DNA of 64,000 nt, taken from Trichocoleus desertorum NBK24. GTDB lineage: Bacteria; Cyanobacteriota; Cyanobacteriia; FACHB-46. Under the pieces are notes generated by a model that saw nothing but the letters and a program-made list of their open reading frames with translations, did not search any database and was not told where the DNA came from. The stretch covers positions 3,759,628-3,823,627 of the forward strand of contig NZ_CP116619.1 of assembly GCF_030409055.1 (NCBI RefSeq). Direction: 5' to 3'. Shown piece after piece: positions 28,383-36,342 of the stretch. The position numbers were made by a program, and so were the translations under genes. How positions within the stretch are numbered: the first letter of the stretch is position 1; each line of letters opens with the position of its first letter.

Positions 28383-30572
28383 GTGGTTAATTCAAAGCTC
28401 GATAATCAAACAGATGCTTGGCAACGTCTAGAGGAGAAGATTTCTCCACTTGTCCTACAAGCACCCAAAACAGGTGGAGACCCACTAGGTAAATGGACTA
28501 AGGTGCATGACAAACTGGTGTGCTATCTAGAGCGCAATACTCTGGGCAAACCCTGGGCAGATCATCTGGCACTGATAACTGCTGTCATGGTGACTCATCA
28601 TCTACAGATCAACTCTATTCTGTGTGTATTGAGATCTCTGAATGGTCGTTGGGACAAACTCTTTCCAGCTCTAGGGCTGCAAACCCTAACGGATTGGGAG
28701 GGCGAGAAGCACATGCGAATGTATTTGGAATTGGAAGTTCTACCTGAAGATAGTCCAATCACCCGTCTTGGTTTTTGGAGAAATTACGGAACAGCGGTTA
28801 CCCACACTCATCGTTGGTTAAAGTCTCTCCCTGAATCAATTCAAGCGAACTATCATCCCTTTATCCTGCCCTATATAGACTCCAGAGAGGTTGAAGGTCT
28901 CATCAGTGATAAAGAAATTCAAGAACGTCAACGGCAAAAGCGCAAGTCAGAAACCGATGCCCTAATGCCTCATTTCTTACGAATTCGTGCTCAGGCTCAT
29001 CTTCGCTACAACAAGATTTTGCGTCTGCGCTCCTGCTGGTTTCAAGCCCTTCAGACTATCGTTGAACAGAATTTGCCGTTCCCTTTCACCTTTTCCTATG
29101 AAGAGGGACAAGAGCGATTGCATTTTAAGGTGTGGGATCGCCGCAGTTTTGTAATTGCTCATGCCTCTGACTACCATTCAAGCAGCGTTAAGAAGGCTTT
29201 TGCAAGAGTGGGAACGTTTGTAGACGAGCGGAATAGACCATTCTTAGAATTTATCAAGGCAGAGCGTTTGAGTGATGAAGCTTCACCAGAAGGATTTTGG
29301 TTCGAGGACATGCTCCGTGTTGGGGTTATTGGGCAGGCTGGACAACGGATTGTAGATCAAGAACTTGCGGAGCAACGGCAGGCTTGGCTGAGAAACTGGG
29401 GTTACGGGGAGGAAGGTTCGGATAAACTGTCCGCTCCATTTAGAGTGGCGGCTCCTGAGGTTCTAAGTTGGAGCCAAAAAGATGCTGTATTTATTGCTCA
29501 AGCACAAATAAAAGCCAAAGGGGTTTTATTTCCTGTAGAAGCCTTGTATGTAGCTGCTGTGTTTGGGCTTCTAGCAGTGGAGTTATTCACGACAACCGGA
29601 ATGCGTATTAATGAACTTTTGCAAGTTCGTCTCAGCAAGGATGCGTTTACCCGTGTCGAGATTCCACCTACTACGGACGGACAACCCCCTTCTTTTCGCC
29701 ATGCCTTTCACCTAATTCCCAAGGGTGAACGTACAGACAAACCGCATGACTACTTCATTGCTCAAGAAACAACGCGCTTGCTGGTAAAGGTCGCCAAAAT
29801 GTTGCAGGAACACTATGCGATCAACCTGGACAACGGTGAAAGTCTACCTGCTGTGCCGTTTAATCCTGGTCAGAGCAGATCTCACCGATTCGGGGACGCA
29901 CCCTACCTTTTTCAATACAACTATACCCATTTCCATGATCGTGACATTACCGCCTGTATTCGATTTCTGCTACATGGAATGGTATTCAAAACTAGGGAGG
30001 GCAAACTAGTTGTCTTGAAGGCACACTTACTGCGACACGGCTTTGCAAACCATGCCGTTCAAGTTGAGAAGGTGCCCATCGATATCGTAGGAAGCTGGTT
30101 ACATCAGAAAAACACAGATATCACTTGGTACTACGCACAGGCAACCGAAACCCAAATTTCAGAAGCTTCTGACCTGTTCTTGGCACGGCTCTCTAGCCAC
30201 TTCAACCTGGGGGAATTCATTATCCGCTCTCCGGAAGAGTTACGGCAACAACGGGAAAACGCTTTGAAGCGGATCGGAACCTTAAACCCAGTAAACGGTG
30301 GAGACTGCACGTTTCATTCCGCTTGTGTACATGGCTTAACCTGTAACGGTTGCGTTCACAAAGTACCAGATCCCTCTAAACGCTATCAGGTCGAAGGAAA
30401 ACTAGACTGGGCAAAGGTTGGGTTGGCATTCTGCACTAAAGAAGGTTTACGCCCTGAAGCCGAGCAAATGAAAGAGCTTATCCGCAGGTGTGAAGTTGAA
30501 CTTCTAGAGATGGATCAGATTAAGCACTACCAGGAGGATGAAAACCGTGACGCTACCATCTGCATCGAGTAG
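28383..30572 (+). CDS. Large tyrosine recombinase, TnpB-like
   Basis: A 729-residue tyrosine recombinase. Catalytic motifs: Arg408 in TTGMRINELL, His548 and Arg551 in AHLLRHGF, His574 in SWLHQKN, and nucleophile Tyr583 or Tyr584 in TWYYAQAT. The N-terminal 380 residues include a basic, charged stretch near 178-190. After the catalytic domain comes a Cys cluster (C642, C648, C654, C657) that may bind zinc, as in TnpB-type proteins. TnpB of Tn554 is about 630 residues. It overlaps the next gene by 35 bp, so the three are translationally linked. Confidence 0.9.
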   Translation: MVNSKLDNQTDAWQRLEEKISPLVLQAPKTGGDPLGKWTKVHDKLVCYLERNTLGKPWADHLALITAVMVTHHLQINSILCVLRSLNGRWDKLFPALGLQTLTDWEGEKHMRMYLELEVLPEDSPITRLGFWRNYGTAVTHTHRWLKSLPESIQANYHPFILPYIDSREVEGLISDKEIQERQRQKRKSETDALMPHFLRIRAQAHLRYNKILRLRSCWFQALQTIVEQNLPFPFTFSYEEGQERLHFKVWDRRSFVIAHASDYHSSSVKKAFARVGTFVDERNRPFLEFIKAERLSDEASPEGFWFEDMLRVGVIGQAGQRIVDQELAEQRQAWLRNWGYGEEGSDKLSAPFRVAAPEVLSWSQKDAVFIAQAQIKAKGVLFPVEALYVAAVFGLLAVELFTTTGMRINELLQVRLSKDAFTRVEIPPTTDGQPPSFRHAFHLIPKGERTDKPHDYFIAQETTRLLVKVAKMLQEHYAINLDNGESLPAVPFNPGQSRSHRFGDAPYLFQYNYTHFHDRDITACIRFLLHGMVFKTREGKLVVLKAHLLRHGFANHAVQVEKVPIDIVGSWLHQKNTDITWYYAQATETQISEASDLFLARLSSHFNLGEFIIRSPEELRQQRENALKRIGTLNPVNGGDCTFHSACVHGLTCNGCVHKVPDPSKRYQVEGKLDWAKVGLAFCTKEGLRPEAEQMKELIRRCEVELLEMDQIKHYQEDENRDATICIE

Positions 30573-31317
30573 TGAAGGATCGGAAGCACCCAAATGGTTG
30601 CAGGACAAGGTTTACAGTCCCAAAATGGAGCGTACTGTCCGGTTAGTTAAAGAGAGTGTAGACGCGCTTATACAGGCGAAGCAGACAGTTTCCAAAGCTA
30701 CTGTTGTAGCAAAGTCGAAAGAGCTTGACCCGGAAGGGCAAGGTGTATCTGCCAGCGCCATCAAACGTAATGCGGATGCCTTTACATATTATGAAAAGTA
30801 TCGCAGTTACAAGGAACCTCAAGGAAGGCGTGTAGTTCCCGCTAAGCAACCTATCGAGATAGACGCGCTCCGGATTAAGCCTAACCGGGATGAAAACCGA
30901 GCACGGCAACGTTACTTAAAACTAACTAAAGAACACCTAGTAGCACGCCTTATTGCGGTCGAGAATGCCCTTGCCCAGCAGCAGGAATGCTGGAACCAAA
31001 ATAATGACGAGTTGCTCAGCCAGCTCTTAAAAGATGAGGAGCTGGCTGAGTCTCAAGTTGATGGCTTAGACAACAAGACCCAAAAGCTGATCGCCGAGAA
31101 CAAGCAATTAAAAAGTGAAAAGGAAAAGTGGCAGACAGAGAAGAGGGAATTACAGTCTCGTCTGTTGGGGCAGGAGTCGTTAGAAGCTGAAAATGAGAAG
31201 CTCAAGAAGGAGGTTTCATTTTTGATGAAGCGGTTGACTAGCATCACCGTTGAGAACGAAGCGATCAGGTCGTCCAAACAAGCAGTACTAACGGAAATTC
31301 CAGATATACCCTTTTGA
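30538..31317 (+). CDS. TnpC-like coiled-coil accessory protein
   Basis: A 259-residue protein. The first ~130 residues are basic and contain VSKATVVAKSKELDPEG and VSASAIKRN, suggesting a helix-turn-helix-like DNA contact. Residues about 135-235 form a long coiled coil (ENKQLKSEKEKWQTEKRELQ). Position and layout match TnpC of Tn554 (about 125 residues), which is not catalytic but affects orientation and efficiency of transposition. It starts inside the end of the TnpB-like gene; a GTG at 30547 is a possible alternative start. Confidence 0.75.
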   Translation: MKTVTLPSASSSEGSEAPKWLQDKVYSPKMERTVRLVKESVDALIQAKQTVSKATVVAKSKELDPEGQGVSASAIKRNADAFTYYEKYRSYKEPQGRRVVPAKQPIEIDALRIKPNRDENRARQRYLKLTKEHLVARLIAVENALAQQQECWNQNNDELLSQLLKDEELAESQVDGLDNKTQKLIAENKQLKSEKEKWQTEKRELQSRLLGQESLEAENEKLKKEVSFLMKRLTSITVENEAIRSSKQAVLTEIPDIPF

Positions 31318-31338
31318 ACAATCCGGATTAAGTTCTCC

Positions 31339-31481
31339 CAGCAATTCTCAGTATGAGAACCGTCCTCAATTCCTGTCTAACAGCAACAGCTAAAACACGC
31401 ATTCTCTCGTTAACCCTATGCAGAACTCAGTGCCTTTACAACCTGAAAAACAGTACAAAAGCACCAGAATGAGAATTGCTG
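31339..31481. repeat. Separated 12-bp inverted repeat after the recombinase operon
   Basis: CAGCAATTCTCA (31339-31350) and TGAGAATTGCTG (31470-31481) are perfect reverse complements 119 bp apart, within the gap between the TnpC-like gene and the winged-helix gene. The left arm also overlaps a small hairpin, TTCTCA-GTA-TGAGAA. The function is unknown. Confidence 0.5.
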
Positions 31482-31587
31482 AAGTTCTCCGGTGGTCATA
31501 CCCTTGCAAAGAGTTTTAAGGTAATATGCCCTTAAAGTGCAAAAGCGACCCCCTGTTAAGGTTGGTCGCCTTGCATAGCTCAGTATC

Positions 31588-31647
31588 CCGGTAGCTCTGT
31601 AGAGCAGGTTCTTGGCGGTTCCACGCTCGAACACGAGCTACCTGGGT
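31588..31647 (+). ncRNA. Nested stem-loop, structured leader or small RNA candidate
   Basis: An outer stem CCCGGTAGCTC (31588-31598) pairs with GAGCTACC-TGGG (31636-31647). Inside are two alternative small hairpins, GCTC-TGTA-GAGC (31595-31606) and GCTCG-AACA-CGAGC (31626-31639), which compete with the outer stem. It sits about 35 bp before the start of the winged-helix gene. It might control that gene by switching structures, or be a tRNA-like or protein-binding element. Seen from base pairing only. Confidence 0.4.
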
Positions 31648-31681
31648 ACATCTACTCCAAATAGTTAGGAGGCGGACTAGC

Positions 31682-32740
31682 ATGATTATGTCTAGCCCCA
31701 CGCTTGCCAGCATAGATGGTGTGGCTTTTAAGCGTCAAGGGGTGCCATTTAAGCATTTTTTAGGTACTTCCAACGATACTGATGAGGAAGAATCGATCAT
31801 CGGAACTCTAGAACCTCGACAAAGGCTTTTAGCGCTTACCGAACCTCAGCAACGGGTTGTTAAAGCTGTTCGCAAGTATCCAGGCAGTGATGCTAAGACG
31901 CTTGGCAGCATCTTTGGCATATCGAGGTACACTGCCCTCGCACAGCTAAATAGGTTGGTAGATCCTAAAAACGTTCTCCAATCTAAAAAAGGCCATAAGC
32001 CTAAATCTGGGGCAAAAGCAACGCTTTATTTCTACCTGGCAGAAGATATCTCAGCTGACTTAGTCGATACAGTTTTTGGTCCAGTTTTTGAATTAACCGA
32101 TCTATTGCAAGATGTTGGAATTTCCCCACCGACGAAGCAACAGACTCGCTCTAGCACGAAAGTAATCTCTAACTCAAGCGATCCTGCTTTATCGTTCGCA
32201 ACCATGCCCTCCCCGGCACAAGAGTTAGCTATTGCGCTTGCAAAAGCTGGAGACCAGGGGATTACTGCTTGTGGGCTTAGAGATATCACTGGACAAAATA
32301 TAAGAAGGGTTTCCGAACGATTGAAGTTCTTGATGGAGCATGAGCTAGCGAGCCGCAAAACCATTCTTGGTTCTAGGGCCCGCTATACCTATATTGCTAC
32401 CCCAACTCTCAAAACAATAGTTGAGCAGTTTACTCAAGAAGAGATAGGCATTTCACAAGCTACGCCTTCTTCTAACGTCGATGTACGCGATCAGCCTCTA
32501 AGCCTTACTATGACAGTCAAATCATCTGACCCTTCTTCACCCCAAGCATCTGAAGATACTCTGTCTCAAGTACTCAAAGAAAATCAACAAATGCTGCACG
32601 TCATGGCCGAGATGGCACGAAAGATTAATGAGCTAGAAAGTCGCTTTGAGCGCATTGAAGTAGCTGTAAACGGCAAGCTCACGCTTCAAGTCACAGACAT
32701 TTTGGCAATTTTGCATCCTAATCGAAAACCTCTGGGCTAA
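31682..32740 (+). CDS. Two-winged-helix DNA-binding protein with coiled-coil tail
   Basis: A 352-residue protein. Residues about 52-110 (LTEPQQRVVKAVRKYPG... GISRYTALAQLNRLVD) form one winged helix. Residues about 180-240 (ELAIALAKAGDQGITACGLRDITGQNIRRVSERLKFLME) form a second. Residues about 295-335 form a coiled coil (LKENQQMLHVMAEMARKINELESRFERIE). AGGAGG lies at 31669-31674. No known family is recognised. It could be a regulator of the element or an accessory factor binding its ends. Confidence 0.75.
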   Translation: MIMSSPTLASIDGVAFKRQGVPFKHFLGTSNDTDEEESIIGTLEPRQRLLALTEPQQRVVKAVRKYPGSDAKTLGSIFGISRYTALAQLNRLVDPKNVLQSKKGHKPKSGAKATLYFYLAEDISADLVDTVFGPVFELTDLLQDVGISPPTKQQTRSSTKVISNSSDPALSFATMPSPAQELAIALAKAGDQGITACGLRDITGQNIRRVSERLKFLMEHELASRKTILGSRARYTYIATPTLKTIVEQFTQEEIGISQATPSSNVDVRDQPLSLTMTVKSSDPSSPQASEDTLSQVLKENQQMLHVMAEMARKINELESRFERIEVAVNGKLTLQVTDILAILHPNRKPLG

Positions 32741-32781
32741 GCGGTGAGGTCAAACTAACCTCACCGCTTGCCGTAGCCTAT

Positions 32782-32847
32782 GGGCGGCGACTGGCCCTCC
32801 TGCTCTCCTAAAGCCTCGGAGGAGGGGTTCAATTCCCCTGCCGTCCA
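32782..32847 (+). tRNA. Compact 66-nt tRNA-like gene, anticodon loop CTCCTAA (CCT, Arg)
   Basis: The 7-bp acceptor stem GGGCGGC/GCCGTCC pairs fully (one G-U). The T arm AGGGG-TTCAATT-CCCCT is perfect and is followed by discriminator A. The anticodon loop CTCCTAA is closed by GCT/AGC, with an outer CCTCC/GGAGG pairing. A normal D arm is missing: only 34 nt lie between the acceptor and T stems, against about 43 in a standard tRNA. CCA is not encoded. Acceptor and T arms are so well preserved that selection or recent origin is likely, but whether it is charged is uncertain. It could also serve as an attachment-site mimic. Confidence 0.6.
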
Positions 32848-32883
32848 CAAGCTTGTATCGACATGCTAATACAAACCTATCCC

Positions 32884-33117
32884 CTAACCAATCCCATAGT
32901 CAGTAAAGAGCTGGGCAATTGATATATCAAGTGCTTTTGCTAGCCTATTTATAATGTCTAAAGTAGGGTTTGCGTCGCCCCTTTCAAGATTAGAAATGTA
33001 AGTGCGGTGAAGTTCAGCTAGCTCAGCCAGCTTCTCTTGAGAAATATCTAATTCTCGCCGCCGTCGCCGGATGGCCTTACCAAAACGTTGTCGGATTTCT
33101 TGCTCATTTTGCGTCAC
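32884..33117 (-). CDS. XRE-family transcriptional regulator (C-protein-like)
   Basis: A 77-residue protein that is a single Cro/CI helix-turn-helix domain: QEKLAELAELHRTYISNLERGDANPTLDIINRLAKAL. The HRTYISNLERG helix is typical of controller proteins of restriction-modification systems and of small phage-type regulators. It is transcribed away from the gene at 33218. The 100-bp space between them holds two CAATTG palindromes, probably its operator. This suggests that it controls the operon 33218-35261, or at least its own synthesis. Confidence 0.88.
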   Translation of the reverse strand: MTQNEQEIRQRFGKAIRRRRRELDISQEKLAELAELHRTYISNLERGDANPTLDIINRLAKALDISIAQLFTDYGIG

Positions 33118-33187
33118 CGCATAATGCTGCTAGACGCTGAGCTACTTTTCCACAGTTAGGTAACCAAGTTTTGTCCGAATCAGTCTA

Positions 33188-33213
33188 CAATTGACATCAA
33201 TCCCTTGCAATTG
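33188..33213. promoter_or_regulatory. Candidate operator: two CAATTG palindromes 20 bp apart
   Basis: CAATTG occurs at 33188-33193 and 33208-33213, centre-to-centre 20 bp, which puts both on the same DNA face. The second lies 4 bp before the ATG of the gene at 33218. The site is between that gene and the divergent XRE regulator, the place expected for its operator. Inferred from position and symmetry only. Confidence 0.4.
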
Positions 33214-33217
33214 AGAA

Positions 33218-33529
33218 ATGCCTTCGGCGCGATCCTATTCGGCACAATTACTGCCAGAGGGTTTTCCTCACCAGATTCCTCAGCCAAAGCTAGGTATCGG
33301 GGATCGCGTTAGATGGCACCCAATCCCGGCCCAGGATTTTGGTACTGTGACAGGGCTGCAATATACTCCAGCAGAACACCTCAAGTCCTGGGCTTGGCGT
33401 TACTTAATTTGGCTTGACCCTCAATCGCCTTCCTTCGCTTGGACTTGTACAGATGCCGCCTGGGAAGCTGACTTGGAATTACTGGCTACCGCTCAGTGCA
33501 ATACCACTATTGAGGTGGGTCAGGAGTGA
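33218..33529 (+). CDS. Unknown 103-residue protein paired with an HTH protein
   Basis: A soluble protein with the segment KLGIGDRVRWHP...FGTVTGLQY, which looks like a small SH3-like or KOW-like beta barrel. The rest contains a Trp-rich stretch (LKSWAWRYLIWLD). Its stop overlaps the GTG start of the next gene (GTGA), so the two are translated together. Similar HTH-linked pairs are known to me only as cyanobacterial hypothetical proteins. No function is assigned. Confidence 0.7.
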   Translation: MPSARSYSAQLLPEGFPHQIPQPKLGIGDRVRWHPIPAQDFGTVTGLQYTPAEHLKSWAWRYLIWLDPQSPSFAWTCTDAAWEADLELLATAQCNTTIEVGQE

Positions 33530-33846
33530 GCCTACGAGACTTAGGACAACGAGAGATCGCTTTATTGAGGCTCTACACTCGTTGTCAGTTAGGCATGTCA
33601 CCTCAAGAGTTCTACGCCAAGTGGAACGTGACTCACGCTCAGATAGCTCAAATCTGTAGTTGCTCTGAACCCACGGTTGATCGCTGGTTTGCCAGAGCTA
33701 AGAATTACCGTCCACCCGAAGTAGTTTACCTAAGACGACTGGCAGAAATGGATTTGCTGTGGGAGTCGTATGAACAAATTCCTCCAGCGTTTAGACAGGT
33801 GCTCTGCCCGCCAACCTCCGACAATGGACAAGAGCTATCACCGTGA
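33526..33846 (+). CDS. Helix-turn-helix protein, 106 residues
   Basis: Starts with GTG overlapping the previous stop. Residues about 22-60 (MSPQEFYAKWNVTHAQIAQICSCSEPTVDRWFARA) form a helix-turn-helix of the type found in transposase-like and sigma-like DNA-binding proteins. Probably a DNA-binding regulator working with its upstream partner. Confidence 0.75.
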   Translation: MSLRDLGQREIALLRLYTRCQLGMSPQEFYAKWNVTHAQIAQICSCSEPTVDRWFARAKNYRPPEVVYLRRLAEMDLLWESYEQIPPAFRQVLCPPTSDNGQELSP

Positions 33847-33921
33847 TAGCAAAGGTTTGTCTGAGCTAGCTACAGGACTTACTGTGAGAGCAGTCTAAGG
33901 ATTTTCAGTTCTCCAGTACCA

Positions 33922-34578
33922 ATGACCATCCAAATCACCTTGGAGCATCGCCGTCTTCAGTTGTCTCAGGAAGAACAGGCACTTGCTAAAGCTGCTACCA
34001 GTAGGAATGCTTTACGTAGAGAATTTAAGGCTCAGATAGCTGACAGGCGCTTAACTTACGCTCCGGTCAGTGTTTTTCAGCTTCGCAGAGACACTCTGAA
34101 GCGAATGATCAGCAAGTACTCAGAGCAACTAGTCTACCGACCGCTAGAAGAGATGCAGTACTGGTTCACCTACTCCAGCGGCGCTTTTATCGAACCAGGG
34201 TATCAACCTCTGTACTACCTGCGCTCAGAAGGACGAGTCATTACGCCGAACAAAAGCGCAATCGCAGGGATTGGTGAAGGGGTTGCGGGGTTTTTGGCTC
34301 AGCGCTTCTACCACTGCCGGAAGCTGGCCCGACCTAACCACGACTATCCTGACATTGTGATGGGAGGAAGTGGAAACACTTATCTCATTGAGTCTAAAGC
34401 AACGACAGGATCAGCTATGGAGGCCCAACAGGTCATTGAAGAAGAAGTGGCGCGAATGGCCGTTTACACATCTGCTTGTGCTGAGTTGGATTCGCGGCCT
34501 GTGGTTGGGGTTTTAGTCGGCACTGCTCTTATGAGTGAAACGGACTACCGTTGCTACATGACTGAGGTGGCAGTATGA
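33922..34578 (+). CDS. Putative PD-(D/E)xK-type nuclease
   Basis: A 218-residue protein. Residues 117-119 (Gly-x-Glu in GIGEG), Pro143-Asp144 and Glu157-x-Lys159 (YLIESKAT) follow the order and spacing of the PD-(D/E)xK nuclease fold: an upstream helix acid, an Asp at the end of a strand, then ExK on the next strand. The N-terminal 70 residues are rich in basic helices that could contact DNA. It overlaps the next gene by ATGA. With the C-protein-like regulator upstream, a restriction or defence role is plausible. No methyltransferase is seen nearby, so this is not a classical R-M pair. Confidence 0.5.
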   Translation: MTIQITLEHRRLQLSQEEQALAKAATSRNALRREFKAQIADRRLTYAPVSVFQLRRDTLKRMISKYSEQLVYRPLEEMQYWFTYSSGAFIEPGYQPLYYLRSEGRVITPNKSAIAGIGEGVAGFLAQRFYHCRKLARPNHDYPDIVMGGSGNTYLIESKATTGSAMEAQQVIEEEVARMAVYTSACAELDSRPVVGVLVGTALMSETDYRCYMTEVAV

Positions 34579-35261
34579 GCTTCAAAGTCTTGTCTCAAGA
34601 AGAGTTCGTCTTGAAAAGCCTAGTGGAGCTGGTTGAAAGCTCTATGGAGAGAGGCTCGAAAAGGTACAGTAGTTCGATTGAATGCAATTTAACTGAGCTA
34701 GTCAAGGAGCGAATGCGCGGGATCGCGCAAGAAGATGATGGCTACCGATCAGGCGACATTCTGGGATTTGCGATCCAAGATGTTCGAGAAAAGTTGCAAG
34801 AGCTACTGGGTAATCGCGCCATTGGCTTTGACTTCAGACCTTACTTTAGAAGTACCGAAGCTACACTAAAGTTTCCAGCCAGGGAACTCACCGATTTAAG
34901 AAGCAGACTCAGACTCTCTAGAAGAACTAAGAGGATTGGAGAGCGCCAGAGGATTGCTGAGGCAGCTCAGGCTCCATTCGAGATAACCGAGGTAGGGCTG
35001 CAAAATTCAATAGAAGCTCTGATCGCGTCTCCAGTGGGCAAAGTGTACGAGTTGAACCTGGAAGAAGTGAAGCGATCCTATGAGGTCGAGGGGGAGTGGT
35101 TCCCCTTTCAGATTGCTGTTGAAGAGTTTGAATTTGTAGTTGATGACGACGGGACAGTTTTTATTTCAACTGAAAACTTTCCAGAAAAGCTTGTTATGGA
35201 GGCAAGAGAAATGCTTGTAGGCTTAGCGAAGCGGTTATATGTGACAGCCGCCACCTCCTAA
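34575..35261 (+). CDS. Unknown partner of the putative nuclease, 228 residues
   Basis: A soluble, charged protein whose ATG overlaps the stop of the nuclease-like gene (ATGA), so the two are coupled in translation and probably form a complex. It has a helical, Arg-rich middle (RSRLRLSRRTKRIGERQRI, about residues 107-125) and a C-terminal beta-rich acidic half (FEFVVDDDGTVFIST). No known domain is recognised. Confidence 0.7.
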   Translation: MSFKVLSQEEFVLKSLVELVESSMERGSKRYSSSIECNLTELVKERMRGIAQEDDGYRSGDILGFAIQDVREKLQELLGNRAIGFDFRPYFRSTEATLKFPARELTDLRSRLRLSRRTKRIGERQRIAEAAQAPFEITEVGLQNSIEALIASPVGKVYELNLEEVKRSYEVEGEWFPFQIAVEEFEFVVDDDGTVFISTENFPEKLVMEAREMLVGLAKRLYVTAATS

Positions 35262-35407
35262 TAAATATAGTTACTGGTAGCAGATATTAGGATGAGCACT
35301 TGATGTGTCATAAGCTTTTACGTAGTGATTTAAGATATTTAACGCCTTTAAGCTACTTCAAAGCAGAGCATGTTTTAGTGGTAATACTGAAATATTTCAA
35401 TTTCATT

Positions 35408-35851
35408 ATGCGTAAATCGTTGCTGCTGCTTGGTCTAATTTTATTTTCCACTTCGCCTGCTATCGCTGGTATTCCATCATGGTCTAGCCGAGGGGGGCAA
35501 ACTTCATTTGATGATGCCTTTGGTGGGGGTTGCAACTCAGACCCAGACAAAAGAGTGATCCGCTATAGAACTCAAGATGCTGGCGTGAAATATACAGGAT
35601 GGTTTTGGGTAAAGAAATCTACGGGATGTAGAGGACAAACGGAGCTGTCTGGCTATTTTGAAGACAGGAATGTGTCTTCTAACGGAACTCTGCAAGAGTG
35701 GTGTAAAGGCTCGCTGACTCTAACATTAAGTGGGAATGACGTTGGTGCCGTTGGAAAAGCGACCTGGTCCAATATTACGAGGGCAGACTCAAACATTCCT
35801 TGCAAAGCTGCTGGGAAAAGCTATACAGTCACCCTAAACTTTAGTCTTTAG
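35408..35851 (+). CDS. Secreted protein of unknown function
   Basis: A 147-residue precursor. The ATG at 35408 gives a textbook signal peptide, MRKSLLLLGLILFSTSPAIA, with cleavage expected after the AIA. The frame is open to an ATG at 35300, but that start would bury the signal. The mature part contains four Cys (in GGGCNSD, STGCRGQ, EWCKGS, IPCKAA), enough for two disulfides, and looks beta-rich. An exported disulfide protein is unusual cargo; its role is unknown. Confidence 0.7.
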   Translation: MRKSLLLLGLILFSTSPAIAGIPSWSSRGGQTSFDDAFGGGCNSDPDKRVIRYRTQDAGVKYTGWFWVKKSTGCRGQTELSGYFEDRNVSSNGTLQEWCKGSLTLTLSGNDVGAVGKATWSNITRADSNIPCKAAGKSYTVTLNFSL

Positions 35852-35939
35852 AGCTATAAGGCATGAGGCTGAGCACTAAAACAGAAGTTGTACTTGTCAG
35901 CTCTAAGTAGTTAGTGAGTAACACCTAAATAGCTGTTTT

Positions 35940-36305
35940 CTAAACTGAATCATCCGTCCAACCGCAGTATTTACAATCCCAGTGAACTCTCAAAGTTTCC
36001 GGAGCAATGCTAGTCTCGCATTGTGGGCATCGACCTGTAAAAAGTGGATGCGTATCGAATAGAGCTAGTTTTTCTAAACATGACCAACGCTGTTGCGGAG
36101 TAATGATCAGCTCAGCATTGTAATAGCTAGCTCCTTCCGGTTCCCATCGTTCTGCTTCTGCCACAGGATCGCGCTGAAAGTCTAGACAAGAATTGCTACT
36201 CACGCCCTCTGGATGGGTTGTGCAAACTAAGAAAAGGGTATGGGCATAGAAAATGCAGCGATCACACTCTGGTAGCTTCTTATGCTTAATGCTCGGTTCA
36301 CTCAT
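35940..36305 (-). CDS. Zinc-ribbon-like protein, 121 residues
   Basis: Cys-rich soluble protein. A first Cys pair is in ECDRCIFY near residues 14-17, and a C-terminal ribbon has CPQCE and CKYCGW about 18 residues apart. The C-terminal CxxC...CxxC pattern is that of a zinc ribbon and suggests binding of nucleic acid or protein. The middle (EAERWEPEGASYYN) is reminiscent of cyanobacterial hypothetical proteins. No function assigned. Confidence 0.65.
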   Translation of the reverse strand: MSEPSIKHKKLPECDRCIFYAHTLFLVCTTHPEGVSSNSCLDFQRDPVAEAERWEPEGASYYNAELIITPQQRWSCLEKLALFDTHPLFTGRCPQCETSIAPETLRVHWDCKYCGWTDDSV

Positions 36306-36342
36306 CCTAAGGTTCCAGTTTCAAAGCCCACCTTGACCAGAC

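Noticed and set aside
27000-31300. Idea that the recombinase trio is a RIT (recombinase-in-trio) element
   Set aside because: In RIT elements all three genes are tyrosine recombinases. Here the third is a coiled-coil protein without catalytic residues, which fits Tn554-type tnpC instead.
31416-31713. Overlapping minus-strand frames of 65 and 72 codons before the winged-helix gene
   Set aside because: They cover the nested hairpins and show no protein-like pattern.
33218-35261. Classical type II restriction-modification system
   Set aside because: A C-protein-like regulator and a nuclease-like gene are present, but no methyltransferase motif is visible in any gene of the element.
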